In this document: positions 26,338 to 35,203 of the stretch, piece by piece | Layout of the letters: every line of letters begins with the position of its first letter | Numbering within the stretch: the stretch's first letter is position 1 | From: Tabrizicola sp. | GTDB taxonomy: Bacteria > Pseudomonadota > Alphaproteobacteria > Rhodobacterales > Rhodobacteraceae | Direction of reading: 5' to 3' | DNA: 64,000 nucleotides | Assembly (NCBI RefSeq): GCF_016792905.1 | Contig: NZ_JAEULP010000036.1 | Location: forward strand, 1 to 64,000 | The notes under the pieces: generated by a model | What the model was told of the DNA's origin: nothing | Seen by the model: only the letters and a program-made list of their open reading frames with translations | The model's database searches: none | Made by a program: the position numbers and the translations under genes

Positions 26338-27437
26338 TGGACTTTGGCGGTATCAATCCGATCATCCTGATCGCAACCCTCATGGCTTCGGCGGTGCCGA
26401 TCCTTCTCGCCGCCCTGGGCGAGACGGTGGTGGAGCGGTCGGGCGTGCTGAACCTCGGTGTCGAGGGGATGATGATCATCGGGGCGCTGGGCGGCTTCGT
26501 CGTGGCGGTGGCCACGGGAAGCCCGTTTCTGGGCTTTGTCGGCGGGGCGGTGGCCGGGGCGGCGCTGAGCCTGATCTTCGCGCTCTTGACGCAAGTGTTC
26601 CTGGCGAACCAGGTGGCGACGGGGCTGGCGCTGACGCTTTTCGGGCTGGGGGTCTCCAGTCTTGGCGGGCAGGGCTACAACGGGATCAAGCCGCCGCGAA
26701 CCGGGCCGCTGTTGCCGGATGCGCTGGCGGACCTGCCGGTGGTGGGGCCGATCCTCTTCGGGCATGACTGGGTGGTGTATTTCAGCATCGCAATGACGGC
26801 AGTGCTGTGGTGGGTGCTGAAGGCAAGCCGCGTCGGGCTGATCATCCGGGCGGTCGGCGAAAGCCATGAGGCGGCTCATGCGCTGGGCTACAAGGTGAAC
26901 CGCATCCGGCTGATGTGCATCGCCTTCGGCGGCGCGATGGCGGGGATGGGCGGGGCTTACGTCTCGCTTGCAAGGGTGCCGCAATGGGTGGACGGGATCA
27001 CAAATGGTCAGGGATGGATTGCTTTGGCTATTGTCGTCTTCGCCAGTTGGAGACCTTGGCGAGTAATGATCGGCGCCTACCTCTTCGGTGGTATCACAGT
27101 GCTTCAACTAAACCTGCAGGCGGCTGGATCGCAGTTTCCTGTTTGGCTGCTGCCTACGCTCGCCCTGCTCGCCCTCGCCGGAGACATAATCCTTAGAGAA
27201 ATCAACGGAAAAAACTATTCCGACCTGCGCAAGGTTTTCTATTTCTTTGCAACAGTGAATGCCCTGCAACTACTCTATCTGTCTTGGGGCAAATGGATTC
27301 CTATGCCGGTCGACTACTTGTCCATGTCCCCCTATCTGATAACCATCCTTGTGCTGGTCATCATGTCGGCGGGACGCAGGGGCACGGCCAACGGGGCCCC
27401 GGCCTCGCTGGGACAGAACTTTCACGCCTCGCGCTGA
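26337..27437 (+). CDS. BMP-family ABC transporter permease 2, mosaic with a low-GC segment
   Basis: A 366-residue partner permease: VVERSGVLNLGVEGMMIIGA at the N terminus, then the EAAHALGYKVNRIRLMCIAF coupling loop. Homologues are usually about 305-310 residues; here about 57 extra residues (~265-322, two added hydrophobic segments) lie between LQLNLQAAG and PVDYLSMSPYL. From about 27000 to 27345 the DNA switches sharply to lower G+C (24 of 60 bases in 27181-27240) and different codon use, then switches back. The frame is intact. Recombination with a foreign homologue is the likely cause. Confidence 0.88.
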   Translation: MDFGGINPIILIATLMASAVPILLAALGETVVERSGVLNLGVEGMMIIGALGGFVVAVATGSPFLGFVGGAVAGAALSLIFALLTQVFLANQVATGLALTLFGLGVSSLGGQGYNGIKPPRTGPLLPDALADLPVVGPILFGHDWVVYFSIAMTAVLWWVLKASRVGLIIRAVGESHEAAHALGYKVNRIRLMCIAFGGAMAGMGGAYVSLARVPQWVDGITNGQGWIALAIVVFASWRPWRVMIGAYLFGGITVLQLNLQAAGSQFPVWLLPTLALLALAGDIILREINGKNYSDLRKVFYFFATVNALQLLYLSWGKWIPMPVDYLSMSPYLITILVLVIMSAGRRGTANGAPASLGQNFHASR

Positions 27438-27486
27438 GGCTCATAACCGCAGGGCGGAAAGCCTTGCCACCAACGGGAGTAACGAG

Positions 27487-28572
27487 ATGAAACGTAGAAA
27501 TCTGCTGGCAAGCGCGGCGATGGGGCTGATGATGGCCACCGGCGCCTTTGCGCAGGGCATGGACCATGTGAAGGCCTGCTTCGTCTATGTCGGCCCGATC
27601 GGCGATGGCGGCTGGACCTTCCAGCACCATCAGGGCGCGCTGGCGGTGCAGGAGAAGTTCGGCGACAAGGTCGAGATCCAGTACCAGGAAAGCGTGCCGG
27701 AAGGTGCCGACGCCGAGCGGGTGCTGACCCAGATGGCTTTGGGCGGCTGCAACATCATCTTCACCACCTCGTTCGGCTACATGGATGCGACCAACGCGGT
27801 TGCCGCCAAGTTCCCGGACGTGAAGTTCGAACACGCGACGGGCTTCAAGCGCGACACGCCGAACGTGTCGACCTACAACGCCCGGTTCTATGAAGGCCGG
27901 GCGGTGGAAGGGCTGATCGCGGGCCGGATGACCAAGTCGAACAAGATCGGCTACATCGGGTCCTTCCCGATCCCGGAAGTGGTGATGGGGATCAACAGCT
28001 ATTACCTGGCTGCCAAGAAGGTGAACCCGGATGTGCAGCTTTCGGTGGTCTGGGCCTTCACCTGGTTCGACCCGGCAAAAGAGGCGGATGCGGCGAAGGC
28101 GCTGATCGACCAGGGCGTGGACGTGATCGCCTCGCACACCGATTCGACCGCCGTGCTGGCCGAGGCCGCGAAGACCGAGGGCAAGGTGATCGGCTTCGGC
28201 CAGGCGTCGGACATGGCGGAATACAAGCCCAGCCCGCGCGTCAGCTCGGTGATCGACAACTGGGGCCCCTATTACATCGAGCGCGTCGGCGCGCTCTTGG
28301 ACGGGACCTATCAGCAGGCCGACATCTGGGCCGGGATCAAGGGCGGCGAAGTGCTGATCGGCGAGATCACCGAGGCGGTCCCGCCGGAAGTGAAGGCCGA
28401 GGCCGAGAAGCTGCGCGACGACATCGCGGCGGGCACGGTGCATCCGTTCACCGGGCCGCTGAAGAAGCAGGACGGGTCGGACTGGCTGGCCGACGGCGCG
28501 ACGGCCCCGGATGGCGATCTGTTGGGGATGAACTTCTTCGTCGAGGGGATTGTCGGCGACATTCCCCAGTGA
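27487..28572 (+). CDS. BMP-family ABC transporter substrate-binding protein
   Basis: A 361-residue exported binding protein. The signal peptide is KRRNLLASAAMGLMMATGAFA, with cleavage after AFA. The mature protein has the PnrA/Bmp fold: FVYVGPIGDGGWTFQHHQG, then FTTSFGYMDATNAVAAKFP and YEGRAVEGLIAGRM. Known relatives bind purine nucleosides, and the preceding xdhABC genes make a purine ligand attractive; this is inference. There is no lipobox, so it is probably a free periplasmic protein. A strong hairpin follows 12 nt after the stop. Confidence 0.92.
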   Translation: MKRRNLLASAAMGLMMATGAFAQGMDHVKACFVYVGPIGDGGWTFQHHQGALAVQEKFGDKVEIQYQESVPEGADAERVLTQMALGGCNIIFTTSFGYMDATNAVAAKFPDVKFEHATGFKRDTPNVSTYNARFYEGRAVEGLIAGRMTKSNKIGYIGSFPIPEVVMGINSYYLAAKKVNPDVQLSVVWAFTWFDPAKEADAAKALIDQGVDVIASHTDSTAVLAEAAKTEGKVIGFGQASDMAEYKPSPRVSSVIDNWGPYYIERVGALLDGTYQQADIWAGIKGGEVLIGEITEAVPPEVKAEAEKLRDDIAAGTVHPFTGPLKKQDGSDWLADGATAPDGDLLGMNFFVEGIVGDIPQ

Positions 28573-28583
28573 TTTCGGTCGGA

Positions 28584-28604
28584 GCGGGGGTTTCACACCC
28601 CCGC
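28584..28604 (+). terminator. Strong GC hairpin after the BMP gene
   Basis: GCGGGGGT (28584-28591) pairs with ACCCCCGC (28597-28604) across a 5-nt loop, 12 nt after the stop. It forms the 5' half of a common composite with the GGGATATTT repeat that follows. The T-run is short. Confidence 0.5.
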
Positions 28605-28606
28605 AC

Positions 28607-28637
28607 CCCCGTGGGATATTTTCACCAGTATGAAAGG
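28607..28637 (+). repeat. GGGATATTT repeat, intergenic copy
   Basis: CCCCGTGGGATATTTTCACC followed by AGTATGAAAGG, between the BMP gene and the FAD oxidoreductase. It shares the core with the copies at 21347-21380, 51281-51315 and 57121-57151. Confidence 0.65.
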
Positions 28638-28683
28638 GGCATGGGAGATTCCGTGCCCCTTTTCGAATGAAGGGAGATGCGGC

Positions 28684-29760
28684 ATGGACGCGGATTTTCT
28701 GATCATCGGGGGCGGGATCGCCGGGGTCTCGGCAGCAGCGCGGCTGTCGGAGTTGGGGTCGGTGATCGTGCTGGAGGCGGAGGAGGCGCTGGCGCATCAC
28801 GCCAGTGGGCGGTCGGCGGCGCTGTTCGAGCCGCGTTACGGGGCACCGGCGGTGGTGGGGCTGTCGATGGCCTCGGAGGCGTATTTCCGGTCGCTGCCGG
28901 GGGTGTTGTCGCCGCGGGGGCTGTTGCTGGTCGGCAAGGCAGAGGGGGTGGAGGCGTTCGAGCGGGATCTGGTGGAGATGGCTTTCGACCGGATCAGCGT
29001 CGAGGAGGCGCGGGGGATCGTGCCGATCCTGAACCCCGGGACGGTGGCGATGGCGGGCTATGCGGCCCATGCCGAGGATGTGGATACCGACCTTCTGGTG
29101 CAGGGCTTTGCACGCGAGGCGAAGGGGCGCGGCGCGCGGGTGCTGACCAAGGCGCGGGTCACGGGCGTTGCGAAGGAGGAAGCGGGCTGGCGTGTCAGCG
29201 CGTCCGTGGGGGAGTTCACCGCGCGGATGCTGGTGAACGCAGCGGGGGCCTGGGTCGACCAGGTGGCGGCGATGGCCGGGGTGCGGCCGCTGGGCTTCAC
29301 GCCCTACCGCCGGTCGATGGCGCGGATTCCGGCGCCGGGCGGACTTGACGTGAGCAAGTGGCCGATGATGTTCGGGCCGGGCGAGGACTGGTACGCCAAG
29401 CCCGACGCGGGGGCGTTGATCGTCTCGCCCGCCGAGGAAGACCTGATGGAACCGCATGATGCCTGGGCCGACGACATGGTGCTGGCAGAAGGCCTCGCGC
29501 GGTATGAAGAGATGGTGACCGAGCCGGTGACGCGGCTCCTGGCGAGCTGGGCAGGCCTGCGCACCTTCTCGCCCGACCGGGTGCTGGTGATCGGGCCGGA
29601 TGTGCGGGAACCGTCCTTCTTCTGGCTTGCGGGCCAGGGCGGCTACGGGTTCCAGACCTGCCCGGCGGCCAGCCGTTTGGCGGCGGACCTGATCGGGGAA
29701 CGGACGCCGGACCTGGAGGCAGGGCTGGTCGCGGCGCTGGCCCCGGCGCGCTTCGGATGA
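28684..29760 (+). CDS. FAD-dependent oxidoreductase (DAO / glycine oxidase-like)
   Basis: A 358-residue flavoprotein. N-terminal dinucleotide fold FLIIGGGIAGVSAAARL, then HHASGRSAALFEPRYG near residue 40, and the C-terminal WLAGQGGYGFQTCPA, all typical of the D-amino-acid oxidase family that oxidises amines or N-methyl amino acids. The substrate is unknown. The ATG at 28684 is chosen so that the protein starts with the FAD motif; an earlier start at 28630 lies within the repeat. It may be read through from the transporter operon or have its own promoter. Confidence 0.85.
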   Translation: MDADFLIIGGGIAGVSAAARLSELGSVIVLEAEEALAHHASGRSAALFEPRYGAPAVVGLSMASEAYFRSLPGVLSPRGLLLVGKAEGVEAFERDLVEMAFDRISVEEARGIVPILNPGTVAMAGYAAHAEDVDTDLLVQGFAREAKGRGARVLTKARVTGVAKEEAGWRVSASVGEFTARMLVNAAGAWVDQVAAMAGVRPLGFTPYRRSMARIPAPGGLDVSKWPMMFGPGEDWYAKPDAGALIVSPAEEDLMEPHDAWADDMVLAEGLARYEEMVTEPVTRLLASWAGLRTFSPDRVLVIGPDVREPSFFWLAGQGGYGFQTCPAASRLAADLIGERTPDLEAGLVAALAPARFG

Positions 29761-29824
29761 GGGTTTCCGCCGACGGGTGAAAATCCCTCGTGACAGGGGG
29801 CGGGAGGCTTGGCAGCATCGGCCC

Positions 29825-30613
29825 ATGATCCGTATGCTGTCGATCCTGTCCCTGGCTATTCTGGCCGCCTGTGGCGGTCGGTCTTCGCGTGTCGAGGCGA
29901 CAGCCCCCGCAGAAGTGACCGTCATCAGTTCGAACTTTCAGGACAGCGATCCGACCGACTGGCCGGGGCGGTCGCCTGACCGGTATCCGGTGCATGGGAT
30001 CGACGTCTCACGGTTCCAGACCGGGATCGACTGGCCGACGGCCCGCGCGAACGGGGTGAACTTTGCCTTCATCAAGGCGACCGAGGGCGGCGACCGGGTC
30101 GATCCGATGTTCGAGGAGCATTGGCGCCGGGCCGGGGAGGCGGGCGTGAAGCGCGGGGCCTATCATTTCTTCTACCATTGCCGACCGGCAGCGGAACAGG
30201 CGCGCTGGTTCATCCGCCATGTGCCGCGTGAGCTGGGTGCCCTGCCCCCGGTCCTGGACATGGAATGGACTCCGACCAGCCCGACCTGCGCCATCCGCCG
30301 CGACGGGGCGACGATCCGGGAAGAGGCGCGCATCTTCATCGACATCATCGAGCGGCACTATGGCCAGCGCCCGATGATCTACACCACGGTCGATTTCTTC
30401 CAGGATACCGAGCTGTGGCGGCTGAAGGGCGTGGAGTTCTGGCTGCGCTCGGTCGCGGATCATCCGCATGGGGCCTATGACGGAAGCGACTGGAGTTTCT
30501 GGCAATATACCTCGACCGGGCTGGTCCCGGGCGTTTCGGGACCGGTGGACGTGAATGTCTTCGCCGGATCAAGCCGCGCGTGGTCGGGGTGGCTGGATGC
30601 CCGCGCTCAGTAA
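29825..30613 (+). CDS. GH25 family lysozyme, lipoprotein
   Basis: A 262-residue secreted muramidase. The N-terminal signal ends in a lipobox (LAAC, cysteine ~16), so it should be lipid-anchored. The GH25 barrel runs from HGIDVSRFQTGIDWPTARA through FAFIKATEGGD to PPVLDMEW, which carries the catalytic Asp-x-Glu pair, and ends with YDGSDWSFWQYTSTG. It likely cleaves peptidoglycan in cell-wall remodelling. ATG at 29825. Confidence 0.92.
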   Translation: MIRMLSILSLAILAACGGRSSRVEATAPAEVTVISSNFQDSDPTDWPGRSPDRYPVHGIDVSRFQTGIDWPTARANGVNFAFIKATEGGDRVDPMFEEHWRRAGEAGVKRGAYHFFYHCRPAAEQARWFIRHVPRELGALPPVLDMEWTPTSPTCAIRRDGATIREEARIFIDIIERHYGQRPMIYTTVDFFQDTELWRLKGVEFWLRSVADHPHGAYDGSDWSFWQYTSTGLVPGVSGPVDVNVFAGSSRAWSGWLDARAQ

Positions 30614-30772
30614 GGCGAACCGGCAGCATTAATTCCCGCTTAAATTGTGTGGAAGAAACGGACACGGATTGTCGCCAAATGAGCGCAAACCAGACGCAGC
30701 ATTTGTCCTAGCATGCCTTAGTCCTGCCGCGCTTGCGCAGGACACAAGGGTATGACCGAAAGGACGGCCCAA

Positions 30773-30946
30773 ATGAAAAAGACCATCATGCTGCTGAAGA
30801 AGATTGGCCTTGGCCGCGTCAAACGGGCCGAGGTGGATGAGCCATTTGAAAAGCGTCTGAAGAAGGTGAACCGGACCCTGGTGGTCAACCATCGCGGGCT
30901 GGGCGGTCCGGTGTTCAGAAGCCGACAGTCAGAGACGGAAGCCTGA
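30773..30946 (+). CDS. Small basic hypothetical protein
   Basis: A 57-residue lysine/arginine-rich protein starting MKKTIMLLKKIGLGRVKR. I do not recognise a family. GAAAGGA ends 8 nt before the ATG at 30773, which argues that it is translated; an upstream in-frame ATG (30752) has no such site. The last 32 bp overlap the convergent mipZ gene. The upstream 160 bp are relatively AT-rich. Confidence 0.45.
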   Translation: MKKTIMLLKKIGLGRVKRAEVDEPFEKRLKKVNRTLVVNHRGLGGPVFRSRQSETEA

Positions 30947-31724
30947 GCCCGGTCATCAGATCGCGCAGTTCCTGTCGGGCGGCAATGTTCGACAGGTTCA
31001 GCTGATCGACGCCGGTATCCTTGAGGTCAAGAAGGGTCAGACCGCGCGGGAACAGTTCACGAAAGATAACCCGTTCGGAAAACCCGTTCAGCACGCGAAA
31101 GCCGATGCGGCGGGAAAGCTCCTCCAGCGCGGCGCCGACCTTCTTCTTGTTGTGCATCTGCTGCGCGCCAAGCCGGTTGCGGACGACGATCCAGTCGATG
31201 GGCGCCAGCCCCGCTTGCGCCCGCATCTGACGCGCGCCCCAGACCATTTCGGAATAGATCGACGGCCCCTTGATCTTGCCGGTCAGCCCATCGACCCGGG
31301 CCAGAAGGTCGAAATCGACGAAGCTGTCGTTCAGGGGGGTGATCAGCGTGTCGGCCAGCGTGTGGGCCACCTGCGACAGGCGGGTGTGGCTGCCGGGGCA
31401 GTCGATGACGATATAGTCCTTCTCGGCGTCCATGGCCTCGATGGCACGGGTCAGGCGCTGGTCCTGGGCGTTCTCGCCTTCGGCCAGGGTGGCCGCGTCG
31501 ATGTCGGGCAGAGGGCGATAGTCGGGGGTGGGCAGGTCGAGACCGGCCTGGGCCAGCCAGGCGTGGCGGTTCTCGATATAGCGGCCGAAGGATCGCTGGC
31601 GGAGGTCAAGGTCCAGCGCACCGACCTTGTGGCCAAGGCGGGACAGCGCGGTGGCGACATGCATGCAGGTGGTGGACTTGCCGGAGCCGCCCTTCTCGTT
31701 CCCGACGACGATGATCCGCGCCAT
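30915..31724 (-). CDS. mipZ: MipZ division-plane positioning ATPase
   Basis: A 269-residue ParA/MinD-superfamily ATPase. The deviant Walker A is NEKGGSGKSTTCMHVATAL with the signature lysine; YIVIDCPGSHTRLSQVAHTL is Walker B. The C-terminal half matches MipZ (NDSFVDFDLLARVDG, then FRELFPRGLTLLDL). In alphaproteobacteria MipZ dimers bind ParB near the origins and inhibit FtsZ assembly away from mid-cell. It is a single gene facing the small ORF; rpmE lies upstream across a repeat-filled gap. Confidence 0.93.
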   Translation of the reverse strand: MARIIVVGNEKGGSGKSTTCMHVATALSRLGHKVGALDLDLRQRSFGRYIENRHAWLAQAGLDLPTPDYRPLPDIDAATLAEGENAQDQRLTRAIEAMDAEKDYIVIDCPGSHTRLSQVAHTLADTLITPLNDSFVDFDLLARVDGLTGKIKGPSIYSEMVWGARQMRAQAGLAPIDWIVVRNRLGAQQMHNKKKVGAALEELSRRIGFRVLNGFSERVIFRELFPRGLTLLDLKDTGVDQLNLSNIAARQELRDLMTGLRLPSLTVGF

Positions 31725-31811
31725 GCTGTGCTGTTCCCTACCCTGCGTCCCGGCGCTTTCTTATGCGGGGAGTTGGGCAGGGGGAAGCGGGATTTCGCCG
31801 AAGGGAGACGG

Positions 31812-31878
31812 CGATTTCTTCGAAGTAATCGTGCCGGAGCCTTTGAAGGCTCCGGTCCGGAGTTCTGGAAAACACCGG
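31812..31878. repeat. Triple palindrome element, copy 1 (degenerate)
   Basis: Three adjacent palindromes in the mipZ-rpmE gap: CGATTTCTTCGAAGTAATCG (31812-31831), CCGGAGCCTTTGAAGGCTCC (from 31834) and a decayed CCGGAGTTCTGGAAAAC. The same three, in the same order and orientation, occur at 49061-49128, so they move or were copied as one unit. Confidence 0.75.
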
Positions 31879-31949
31879 TGTCAGGGGACGTTGCATTGAA
31901 GAAGGGGGGCGCCTGGCGGCACGCCCCCTGATCTTCGCGTCGGACGGGA

Positions 31950-32171
31950 TCAGAACCCGAGGCCCGCGTATTTGTTCTTGAACTTCGACACGCGGCCGCC
32001 GGTGTCCAGCAGTTTCGCCTGCTGGCCGGTCCAGGCCGGATGCGCCAGCGGGTCGATGTCGAGCGACAGGGTGTCGCCGTCCTTGCCCCAGGTCGAGCGC
32101 GTGGTGTAGGTCGAGCCGTCGGTCATCTTGACGGTGATCGTGTGGTAATCGGGGTGAATCTCGGCTTTCAT
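31950..32171 (-). CDS. rpmE: 50S ribosomal protein L31
   Basis: A 73-residue protein with the L31 start [20 protein letters not shown], the [17 protein letters not shown] middle and the C-terminal [11 protein letters not shown]. It has no cysteines, so it is the zinc-free form. It lies 11 bp downstream of rplS at the end of the translation operon. Confidence 0.95.
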   Translation of the reverse strand: MKAEIHPDYHTITVKMTDGSTYTTRSTWGKDGDTLSLDIDPLAHPAWTGQQAKLLDTGGRVSKFKNKYAGLGF

Positions 32172-32182
32172 TGTCCCGCTCC

Positions 32183-32557
32183 TTATTCGGCTTTGGCTTT
32201 GTAGCTGGAGTCTTCGGCGATCCGGGCGGATTTGCCGCGACGCGAGCGGAGGTAGTAGAGCTTGGCGCGACGGACCTTGCCGCGACGCACGACCTCGATC
32301 GAGTCGATGTTGGTCGAGTAGAGCGGGAACACACGCTCCACGCCTTCGCCGAAGGAGATCTTGCGGACAGTGAACGAGGCGGCGATGGTCAGCCCGCCGT
32401 TGCGGCCGATGCAGACGCCTTCATAGGCCTGCACGCGCGAACGGGTGCCTTCCGTCACCTTGTAGCCGACGCGGATGGTGTCGCCGGCCTTGAAGTCGGG
32501 GATGGTCTTGCCGAGGGCGGCGATCTGTTCCGCCTCGATCTGCGCGATGAGGTTCAT
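32183..32557 (-). CDS. rplS: 50S ribosomal protein L19
   Basis: A 124-residue protein: [18 protein letters not shown], then [33 protein letters not shown] and the basic [20 protein letters not shown], with a short lysine-rich tail. It sits at the 30S-50S interface. A 255-bp gap to trmD contains GC-rich inverted repeats but no recognised leader element. Confidence 0.96.
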   Translation of the reverse strand: MNLIAQIEAEQIAALGKTIPDFKAGDTIRVGYKVTEGTRSRVQAYEGVCIGRNGGLTIAASFTVRKISFGEGVERVFPLYSTNIDSIEVVRRGKVRRAKLYYLRSRRGKSARIAEDSSYKAKAE

Positions 32558-32812
32558 GCGCGGTTTCCTTTTCTGCCTGCGGTATGTCCGCAGAGGTGGG
32601 GCCTGCGCCAGAGCTTCCGGTCTTCGTCCGGGTCCCCCCTGGTTGCCCAGGAAGCCCGCCGCAGGTGGCGCCTGCTGATTTGTGTGCCGCCCCGTCGCGA
32701 TGACCCTGCGGAAGAAGGCAGGCAGGCAAAGGGAATCGGGTCCGATGAGCTGAACGCCCCGGACCGGGCGCGTATAGGCCCGGAGCGGGAACGGGTCAAG
32801 GGGCGGGGCGGA

Positions 32813-33628
32813 TCAGCGGCCCCGTTTCTCCCACAGGTCGGGACGGCGGGCGCGGGTCAGGGCCTCGGCCTCGGCGCGGCGCCATCTGTCGATCTCGGCG
32901 TGATTGCCGGATTGCAGGACGGCGGGGATTTCCTGGCCCTCCCAGGTGGTGGGTCGGGTGTACTGCGGGTGTTCGAGGAGGCCGTCGGAGAAGCTTTCCT
33001 CCTCGGTCGAGGCGGCGTTGCCAAGGACACCGGGGATCAGGCGGACCGTGGCGTCAAGGAGCGCCTGGGCGGCGATCTCGCCCCCGGTCAGGACGAAATC
33101 GCCAAGGCTGATCTCTTCTATCTGGTGGTGGTCGAGGACACGCTGGTCGACACCTTCGAACCGGCCGCAGAGGAGGGTGATTCCCTCGGCTGCGGCAAGG
33201 CGGTGGGCGGTCGCTTGCGTGAAGGGCGCACCGCGGGGGGAGAGGTAGACGACCGGCCAGCGGGCGCGGTCGACGGGGGTGCCTTCCCGGGCGTGGCGGA
33301 GCGCCGCATCGACCACATCGGCGCGCAGGACCATGCCGGCACCACCACCGGCGGGCGTGTCATCGACGTTGCGGTGCTTGCCCTCGCCAAACTGCCGCAG
33401 GTCGATGGCTTCCAGCCGCCAGAGCCCGAAGTCCAGCGCCTTGCCGGTCAGCGACAGGCCCAACGTGCCGGGGAAGGCTTCGGGGAAAAGGGTGATGACC
33501 TTGGCAATGAAGGCGCCCTTCACCAGCCGCGGCTCCTCCATCAGGTCGCGGGGCTGCAGGCTGGCACGGAGCTGCAGGCGCCCGTGGCTTCTGGATTGGC
33601 TTTTCGGTTTGTCATCGGCATCGGACAT
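32813..33628 (-). CDS. trmD: tRNA (guanine-N1)-methyltransferase
   Basis: A 271-residue SPOUT enzyme making m1G37 in tRNA. Motifs: AKVITLFPEAFPGTLGLSL, VYLSPRGAPFT, LLCGRFEGVDQRVLDHH, and the trefoil-knot loop ISLGDFVLTGGE. The N terminus carries about 40 residues before the usual start (an RSHGRLQLRASL-containing extension); a later start is possible, but no better ATG is apparent before KVITLF. Confidence 0.94.
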   Translation of the reverse strand: MSDADDKPKSQSRSHGRLQLRASLQPRDLMEEPRLVKGAFIAKVITLFPEAFPGTLGLSLTGKALDFGLWRLEAIDLRQFGEGKHRNVDDTPAGGGAGMVLRADVVDAALRHAREGTPVDRARWPVVYLSPRGAPFTQATAHRLAAAEGITLLCGRFEGVDQRVLDHHQIEEISLGDFVLTGGEIAAQALLDATVRLIPGVLGNAASTEEESFSDGLLEHPQYTRPTTWEGQEIPAVLQSGNHAEIDRWRRAEAEALTRARRPDLWEKRGR

Positions 33629-33671
33629 GGGCCGGGCTTAGCGCGAAAGCCCGATGCGGGGAAGCCCCGCG

Positions 33672-34652
33672 TCAGGCGTGGCGGGCGGTCCGGCGCCGCA
33701 GGGGCTGTGGCTCTGCCGCTGCCGGTGCCGTTTCAGCGGCGCCAGTGCCGAGCGCGGCTTCCACGGACCGGGCCAGAACCCGCAAACCCTCGCGCAGGTC
33801 GACTTGCAGATGGGCTGGCAGGTCCGATTCGGGATCGGGCTCGGCATCGGCGGCCTCGCGCAGCCGTGACGGTTCGGGAAAATCGGCTGCCCGGTTCGGA
33901 AACGCGGCGATCAGCGCCATCGCGCGGGGGACGTAGAGGCGCAGCAGGTCGAAATTGCCGTTGGCAATGCTGAAGGCGCTGTCCATGCTGCCCGCGATCT
34001 GGCCGGGAGCCACGATCTCGGGCTCGGTCGCCCAGAGGATCAGCGCGCGGCGCAGCGCGGCATGACTGCGGTCCGGATGTGCCAGCGCTGCCGTCGCCGC
34101 GTTGAGCCGCAGATCGGCGGTCGGGACATCCAGAGCCGCCGCGACGGCCGCCGTCACCTGGACATCGGGTGCGCCGTCGGGGAGGTTGAGCAACGGAATG
34201 ATCGCCGTCACGGACTGGCCGGCCAGACTGCCGGAATAGGCGGCTTCGGCCTCTTCATCGAGGAAATAGCCCATGCTGGCCGCTTCCCGCGAATCCCAGA
34301 GCATCCGACAGAGCGGGATCGACAGGAACGACACGGCCAGAGGCAAGGTTGGGTTGACGGTAAGCGGGCCGATGTCGGCCAGCCCGCCAAGGCCGCGCCC
34401 GACACCGAAAAGGACCGTGACCAGCAGGATCTGCGACAGGACCTGCGCCAGGGCGGCAAGCCAGGCCGAGCCGGACAGCCATTCGCCGGGGGTTGCAGGC
34501 CATTGCTCGGGGCGCAAGACCATGAGCCAGACGACGAAAATGGCTGAGAAGGAGGCAACCATCTCCCAGCCGAAGCCGCAGAGCCCGGCGATCAGCGGCC
34601 CGATGTACAGAAGTGCCGTCGCACCCTTCACAAGGCGCATGCGCGTCAGCAT
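33672..34652 (-). CDS. Hypothetical membrane protein
   Basis: A 326-residue protein without a recognised family. It has four hydrophobic segments in the N-terminal 130 residues (including LLYIGPLIAGLCGFGWEM and LAALAQVLSQILLVTVLFG), then a soluble alanine-rich, acidic C-terminal region. The ATG at 34652 is supported by GGAGGGGAC just upstream; a longer start at 34694 is less likely. It lies between rimM and trmD in the translation operon, so it is probably cotranscribed. Confidence 0.6.
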   Translation of the reverse strand: MLTRMRLVKGATALLYIGPLIAGLCGFGWEMVASFSAIFVVWLMVLRPEQWPATPGEWLSGSAWLAALAQVLSQILLVTVLFGVGRGLGGLADIGPLTVNPTLPLAVSFLSIPLCRMLWDSREAASMGYFLDEEAEAAYSGSLAGQSVTAIIPLLNLPDGAPDVQVTAAVAAALDVPTADLRLNAATAALAHPDRSHAALRRALILWATEPEIVAPGQIAGSMDSAFSIANGNFDLLRLYVPRAMALIAAFPNRAADFPEPSRLREAADAEPDPESDLPAHLQVDLREGLRVLARSVEAALGTGAAETAPAAAEPQPLRRRTARHA

Positions 34653-34696
34653 GTCCCCTCCTTTCCGTCCTATGCGCGCCTGCGCGCGCATCACCG

Positions 34697-35203
34697 TTAC
34701 TCTTCGGTTTCTTCCGGCAGGTTCACAACAATACGTCCCGCCGCCAGATCGACATTGGGCACGATTGCTGTGGTAAAGGGCAAAAGCAGGGCCGATTTAT
34801 GACGGTTGGTCGCTATTTCAACGATATCGCCCGCGCCATGGTTGTAAATAGCGCTGACCTTGCCGATCAGCGCGCCGCCCGTGTCGTAAGCGGAGAGGCC
34901 GATCAGGTCGGCATGGTAGAACTCGTCGTCGGGCAGCGAGGGCAGCCGGTCGCGGGACACGTAGAGGCTGGTGCCGCGCAGGGCATCGGCCTGTTCCTTG
35001 CTGTTGACGCCCTGGATGCGTGCGCCGAGACCGCCGGAAACCGGGCGGGTCAGGGTGATCTGGAACATGCGGCTGCCGTCTTCGGTGGAGAGCGGGCCAT
35101 AGGTGCCGATGTCGGTGGGTTCCGAACAGAAGCTTTTCAGCCGGACCTCGCCCGACACGCCGAAGGCCCCTGCGATGGCGCCGATGCAGATGAGGTCAGA
35201 CAT
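34697..35203 (-). CDS. rimM: 16S rRNA processing protein RimM
   Basis: A 168-residue ribosome maturation factor for the 30S head. ICIGAIAGAFGVSGEVRLKS at the N terminus and the PRC-barrel part with YHADLIGLSAYD, then a C-terminal LPFTTAIVPNVDLAAGRIVV. The start ATG at 35203 overlaps the bluB stop (ATGA); longer readings extend into bluB. Confidence 0.93.
   Translation of the reverse strand: MSDLICIGAIAGAFGVSGEVRLKSFCSEPTDIGTYGPLSTEDGSRMFQITLTRPVSGGLGARIQGVNSKEQADALRGTSLYVSRDRLPSLPDDEFYHADLIGLSAYDTGGALIGKVSAIYNHGAGDIVEIATNRHKSALLLPFTTAIVPNVDLAAGRIVVNLPEETEE

Noticed and set aside
27361-29925. An 854-codon minus-strand frame opposite the BMP and FAD oxidase genes
   Set aside because: Arg/His/Pro-rich shadow translation; the plus-strand genes have a signal peptide and FAD motif.
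30614-30772. Possible small RNA or promoter in the AT-richer gap after the GH25 gene
   Set aside because: No recognisable promoter hexamers, hairpin or known RNA motif could be supported by eye.
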